Origin: Zygnema cylindricum
Lineage: Eukaryota; Streptophyta; Zygnematophyceae; Zygnematales; Zygnemataceae
Assembly: GCA_037447655.1 (NCBI GenBank)
Contig: JBBHKE010001386.1
Span: 1 to 33,834, forward strand
Length of the DNA stretch: 33,834 nucleotides
Direction of reading: 5' to 3'
Below the pieces are notes generated by a model. It saw only the letters and a list, made by a program, of their open reading frames with translations. It did no database searches and was not told the origin of the DNA. This document shows positions 29,891 through 33,834 of the stretch, one piece after another. Every line of letters starts with the position of its first letter. Position 1 is the first letter of the stretch. A program made the position numbers and the translations under genes.

Positions 29891-30410
29891 ATGGTACGGA
29901 CATGTTATTCCTTGGCGTCGTATTGACATTGTATTACTTGATGGTGCGCGTCGTACATTTGGTGATGTTGTTTTGGCGAACCCTACCGCGGATAACAGTC
30001 GTCAGCCAAGCAGCTTGACATGTGGGTGTGGCCGCACGTGACGCAGCTAGGAAGAAGGAGCGTGATTATGCCCATCGCGATGCTATGGATAGCTTCATTC
30101 CGATGGCGGTTGAGATATTTGGTTGTTTGGGTGTGGCTTTGGACGAGTTCCTCCGTGCTTATGGTCGGCGCTCGTTCGAGCGACGGGGACCTGGGAGCCC
30201 TTCTGTACGGGGACTTGGGAGCCCTTCTGACTTGGGAGCCCTTCTATTTCAGTACTTACTGTTTTTTACCGTCAACGTTTATTTGTGGCCTTACAACGAG
30301 TGCAGGCTTCTATCCTCCTTGGATCGTCTATTGCGGCTATGGATCGTCGACGTGTCCTGAAACTCCCTCCTAGTGCTCATCCGGGATTTGTGGACTTGCG
30401 TGGTTGCTTT
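29880..30410 (+). pseudogene. Non-LTR retrotransposon (LINE-type) C-terminal relic
   Basis: Consecutive frames read RRIDIVLLDGARRTFGDVVL then ANPTADNSRQPSSLT; after a shift GVAARDAARKKERDYAHRDA and MDSFIPMAVEIFGCLGVALD; after another shift YRQRLFVALQRVQASILLGS. These correspond to the end of a reverse-transcriptase ORF common in green-lineage and algal genomes (DVT.ANPT..., VA..DAE.RK...Y, F.PFA.ETYG..., RQR.S.ALQRAQA). A short tandem repeat (30182-30246) disrupts the middle. The reverse transcriptase itself is not visible upstream. Confidence 0.65.
30182..30246 (+). repeat. Minisatellite, three units of GGGACTTGGGAGCCCTTCT
   Basis: Three near-identical units occur in tandem (the third lacks the first few bases), inside the LINE relic. 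Confidence 0.85.
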
Positions 30411-30776
30411 TCGCAGATTTTTAGTTATTTTGGGGTTTTGTTGATAGATGTTGGCTCTTTCCTTTGATGTTTCGTTTGTTGCTTTTTGCTTCTTTGGGTG
30501 TTTTCGGTTTACCTGCCATCTTTTCGTATTTTTGTTGCTTTTGCCTTGCTTATTGTTTTTGTTTTTTCCCCCGGCATGTAGTTTTTCAGTTTTTGCCATG
30601 CTACTTCCTTTTGTTCCCATGGACTCAGATGGTTTACCATAGCGCTTTTTAATACAGTCAGCCATTTTTTTTTTCTTTTTTAAATGTACACAAAAGTTTT
30701 TAGTGCAATAACATGTCGTTACCCTTGTAACATTTCGAACATTCAAATTCACAATTTAATCATCACTTTCTTCCTA
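30411..30776. other. T-rich spacer
   Basis: T-rich sequence; ORFs here are Phe/Leu-rich by composition. Nothing recognisable. Confidence 0.5.
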
Positions 30777-30998
30777 AACACTCTAATCGTTAATAGTGTT
30801 AAACTTTTTTTTCGCCTCTTACAACGTCTTTTCTCCATACACACTTGCCGGATTGTCGATTGGAGACCGCCAATAGGAAGGTGAGAATCTTGCCTTCCAA
30901 TAGCAACCCTTGGATTGACAATCCAACAAATGTGCATGGAGAAAAGATGTTTTAAGAGGCGAAAAAAAGTTTAACACTAATAACGATTAGCGATGTAC
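30777..30998. mobile_element. Foldback MITE, copy B
   Basis: The ends ACACTCTAATCGTTAATAG and CTAATAACGATTAGCGATGT pair, as do TTTTCTCCATACACACTTG and the TGTGCATGGAGAAAAGATG region. The interior GGAGACCGCCAATAGGAAGG and GAGAATCTTGCCTTC match copy A (3031-3251). Confidence 0.7.
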
Positions 30999-31810
30999 TA
31001 GGTGAAGCGTACATACCATAAAGTGTAGGTTTAGAAATTATTGTAAGACATGTAAACCTTGCTTAATGTCGGACACATGAACTATCAGTTGGAGAAAAAA
31101 ATGATATGGAGAAATATATATATATATTTTTTTGACAAGAAAGAAACATTTTTTTTACAAAATTCTCCGAACAAAAGTTAAGTAATCTAACACTAATTGG
31201 GAACTTATTTGTTTTCTTCATATTATTAATTAAACCCAAAAACAGGTTTACAAAATATGCATTTGTGATATTTTTACTCTAATAATGTTTTAACAATTTG
31301 GTTTCTTTTTGGTATAGCTTGATAAATAAATATGGAACATGTCTATTTAACAAATCCTGTTTTTCTCCTCAAGTTTTATTTGAGCTCATATAAAGAGTAG
31401 AAATAGTACAAAGTAAAGAAAAGTTGCTCAATTTGGGAGAAAAAGTTAAAAAAGAGGAAAAAAAGTAGAGGAAAAAAGATAAAATGGAAAATAAAAAGGG
31501 AAAAAAGGTGAAAAGGAAAGATAAAAATGTATTTTTACCTGTATCCTATTGAATTAATATTTTCCCTTTAATTTAATGTTGTATATTTTTGTTTATTTCA
31601 GTTTTCATGTTTAATAATATTTAGTCGCACTTTTACCATATTTAAACATTTCCATTCAAAATCATATTATTGCCTTTTCCCGACAAATTTATAAAAAAAC
31701 TATCAAAAGTTGGCTTCAATTTTAATTTTTTTCATTAACGTTAGAAAAAAAATTACCTTGTCTTCAATATTTTAATTAATACATGTTATATTTCCACACT
31801 GTATTCTATT
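30999..31810. other. AT-rich spacer
   Basis: No gene is recognised; A-rich and T-rich runs only, including a purine-rich patch at about 31430-31530. Confidence 0.5.
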
Positions 31811-31818
31811 CAAAAAAT

Positions 31819-32562
31819 TAGTGGTGTATCGGTAAGGATTTGCCGATAACCGATATGGGCCTTTTTTCGGGTAGCCGATAATCGATATATCGGTACAACA
31901 TATCGCTATCGGTGTTATCGCCGATAATTTATCGGCGATAACACCGATATCGATAACTATTGGCGATATCTGTACGGACCGTACAGATAAATGTACAGCC
32001 AGTACACTCAACTGTACGTGTTATTCCCGGGACGCGCCACGGATCCCCTTCCCCCCGATTTCGGTCAAAAATTGCGATATTTCCTTCATTAAGGGGGTTT
32101 TACTTGGGTACCCCTTCCAGAATGTCCTTTTGACTGTTATTTTTTCATAAATGGCAGTTAATAGGGGCAGTCTGACAAATTTGTTCGTCTGGTTTTCGAA
32201 AAAGTTTGATTTTACGAATTTACAATGTAATTATTTTTTTCGTTTCGGTCCTATATTTTTAGAGCTATAAACTATATTTTAAATTTGTCAGCGTTTATGT
32301 GCCGCGCTATCTGTAATAAATTTCAGTTAAACAGCGCACGGAACAATTTCCTACACGTGGCATACCACGCTATATAATGTCAATAATATAATACAGTATA
32401 TTATAAAGTACTAATTTATACATACTATATTTTTTTTAAGTTATCGCCGATATGAGATTTGTTGGTCTCGGACCAATATATCGGAGCCTCTGACCGTTCG
32501 ATAACCGATAATTATCGGTATCGGTGTTATCGCGATAATTTTTTAACCGATACACAACACTA
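31819..32562. mobile_element. Non-autonomous hAT-like element Y2 (complete, 744 bp)
   Basis: The left end TAGTGGTGTATCGGT and right end ACCGATACACAACACTA are inverted repeats of the TAGNGGTGTA type common in plant hAT elements. The element is flanked by a perfect 8-bp duplication CAAAAAAT (31811-31818 and 32563-32570). Subterminal regions are packed with CGATAACCGATA/TATCGGT motifs, including a perfect palindrome with 21-bp arms at 31907-31949. No coding sequence. Confidence 0.88.
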
Positions 32563-32570
32563 CAAAAAAT

Positions 32571-33362
32571 CATTTCTGACCAAAATCATGCAATGACAAA
32601 ACAGCTCAAAAATTTAGGAAAAAACACACCAAAAAAATTAAACCTGAAAAAAAGAAATTGACCAGAAAAAACAGTTATTTCTTTCAAATCTGAGAAACCA
32701 CAAGACCTCACTGCCTCAAAGCTGTTTACCTCTCTCCCCCCTTTCCTCCCTCATCTCCTCTCCTCCTCTCTCCTCCCTTCCCTCCTCTCCTCCTCTCTTC
32801 TCCTCCATCCTCTCCCTCCCTCTCATCTCATCCCTCTCCCCTTCTCCTCTCATGCCTCCTGATCTCCGGACCCTCAAGATAGCACAATATGTCCTCATTG
32901 TTGCCAAAAATATTTTCCTTATGCATTTTTTTAGAGTAGATCTCCAAGATCGATTCTTAACACAAAATGCCGATTCATGAACTTTTAGGCGGAGAAACTA
33001 AAACGAATGTCTTTCCAAAAAAAAAAAAACAAATTCACTCGACTTTTTCCTAAATTTTTCTTCGAAGAATCGAAGAAAAAAATCAAAATAACAAAAAAAA
33101 CTGTTTTTTTTTCGTTTCTCTCTATATCCTCAAAAAATTTTCTATGCTCCTAAAACAAATTACTTCTAGTAATTTTTTCTATTCCCTTTTTGTTCTAATT
33201 ACGTCTTCTCTACTTGTAGCCTCTCTCTCTCTCTCTGTGTATTCCTCATCTACCTCTATCTCTCCTTCTCCCCGTCCTCTGCTTCTCCCTCTTTTTCTCC
33301 CTCGCCCTCTTCTCTCCCTCTAATCTCCCTCTCCTTTCTCTCTCCCTCTCCTCCCTCTCAAT
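32571..33362. other. Pyrimidine-rich and AT-rich spacer
   Basis: TCC/CTC low-complexity runs at about 32727-32860 and 33220-33360; otherwise A/T-rich. Apparent ORFs on the - strand are Glu/Arg repeats. Confidence 0.6.
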
Positions 33363-33413
33363 CTTTTTCCCCTTCTTCGACTTGCACCACACTCCCATAA
33401 AAATACCAACCTC
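33363..33413 (-). pseudogene. Duplicated fragment of the last exon
   Basis: On the - strand it reads VGIFMGVWCKSKKGKKIE, matching VGTFMGVYYKSKKGKKTE in the exon at 33427-33642. It lies past that exon's stop codon and has no splice acceptor of its own that I can see, so it is probably a tandem-duplication relic. Confidence 0.6.
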
Positions 33414-33426
33414 TTTCTCCCTCCCT

Positions 33427-33642
33427 CTACGCCTCACTCTCCATCTCCCCAAAAGCGACATCCTTAATCTTTAACTCCTCCTCCCTCACCTCCTTCTCCG
33501 TCTTCTTCCCCTTCTTCGACTTGTAGTACACCCCCATAAAAGTACCGACGGCTCTGTACTTTTCGCGGCACTGAAAGTACAGCTGGCAGTCGAACATGCG
33601 CCAGAAGTCCTTCTCGCTCAGTTCCGTTACGGCGTACAGGGC
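33427..33642 (-). CDS. Terminal exon of an unrecognised gene (5' part beyond the window)
   Basis: An acceptor CCCCCCCCCAG ends at 33643. The exon then reads ALYAVTELSEKDFWRMFDCQ, LYFQCREKYRAVGTFMGVYY, then a Lys-rich stretch (KSKKGKKTEKEV) and ends GEMESEA with TAG at 33427-33429: 71 codons plus stop. The composition is typical of real coding sequence (balanced residues, GC-rich) and unlike the surrounding repeats, and the frame is open to the acceptor. I do not recognise the family. The upstream intron on the - strand is a long CT-rich run to the window edge. Phase 0 at the acceptor is assumed. Confidence 0.55.
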   Translation of the reverse strand, partial: ALYAVTELSEKDFWRMFDCQLYFQCREKYRAVGTFMGVYYKSKKGKKTEKEVREEELKIKDVAFGEMESEA

Positions 33643-33644
33643 CT

Positions 33645-33834
33645 GGGGGGGGGAGAGAGGAGAGATGAGAAAGGAGAGAGGAGAGAGGATAGAGGAGAAA
33701 GGAGAAAGGAGTGGATCGAGACAGAGGAGCGTAAGAGAAAATGAGAGAGAGTGAGAGAGAGAGAGAATTAGATAAAGAGATGAGGAGAGGGTGAGAGAGT
33801 GAGAGAGAGGGGGAGTGGGAGTGGGAGAGGGGGG
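33645..33834. repeat. (GA)/(GGAGA) purine repeat in the upstream intron
   Basis: Nearly pure purine on the + strand to the end of the window; it forms a very long polypyrimidine tract before the acceptor on the - strand. Confidence 0.85.

Noticed and set aside
32716-33461. Glu/Arg-rich - strand ORFs at the right end
   Set aside because: Apart from the duplicated exon fragment they are translations of CTC/TCC low-complexity DNA.

Overview
The window is nuclear DNA of a eukaryote, most likely from the green plant lineage or a related alga. Three things point there. The MSH3 exons at the left end read most like plant MSH3. Scattered TTTAGGG/CCCTAAA units occur. The transposons are plant-type: a Ty3/gypsy chromovirus with an initiator-Met tRNA primer site, a hAT element, Ty1/copia and LINE debris, and foldback MITEs. 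The DNA is AT-rich and gene-poor, and nothing in it looks bacterial. I cannot name the species.

Left end (1-2000): the last three exons of MSH3 on the + strand. They carry Walker B, the conserved THYP histidine segment and the MSH3-type C-terminal tail. The two introns consist largely of (GGGAGA), (CTCTCC) and (AT) microsatellites, and a GGA repeat lies inside the last exon.

2000-8450: no convincing gene. The region holds small inverted-repeat elements and copies of a repeat marked by TAACGGAGAGCCC. 8450-9505: an intronless gene for a secreted, Cys-rich protein with two VWC-like modules, behind a TATA box and TA/TC tracts. 9506-13900: AT-rich spacer, a 390-bp (GGGAAA) array, and decayed copia-like gag/protease debris on the - strand.

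13.9-28 kb is a nest of transposons that can be ordered from the sequence. An old repeat (family X) holds a small hAT-like element (Y1). Y1 was hit by a hAT element at 14665-27576, with 13-bp terminal repeats and a near-perfect 8-bp target duplication. The hAT transposase gene was then split by a 9.7-kb Ty3/gypsy chromovirus at 16780-26465, with about 967-bp LTRs and target duplication TGTTA. The chromovirus integrase is itself split between its second catalytic Asp and the Glu by a foreign 1.9-kb segment. That segment is the 3' end of a Ty1/copia element (RNase H plus a 171-bp LTR) followed by about 870 bp of unrelated promoter-like DNA.

28-33 kb: relics of LINE-type retrotransposons, a second copy of the 12.9-kb repeat, a foldback MITE, and a second, complete Y element (744 bp) with perfect 8-bp target duplications. 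Right end (33427-33642, - strand): the probable last exon of a gene I do not recognise. Its start lies beyond the window, and part of the exon is duplicated just downstream.

The genes here do not form a pathway. The main value of the window is the datable record of nested insertions.
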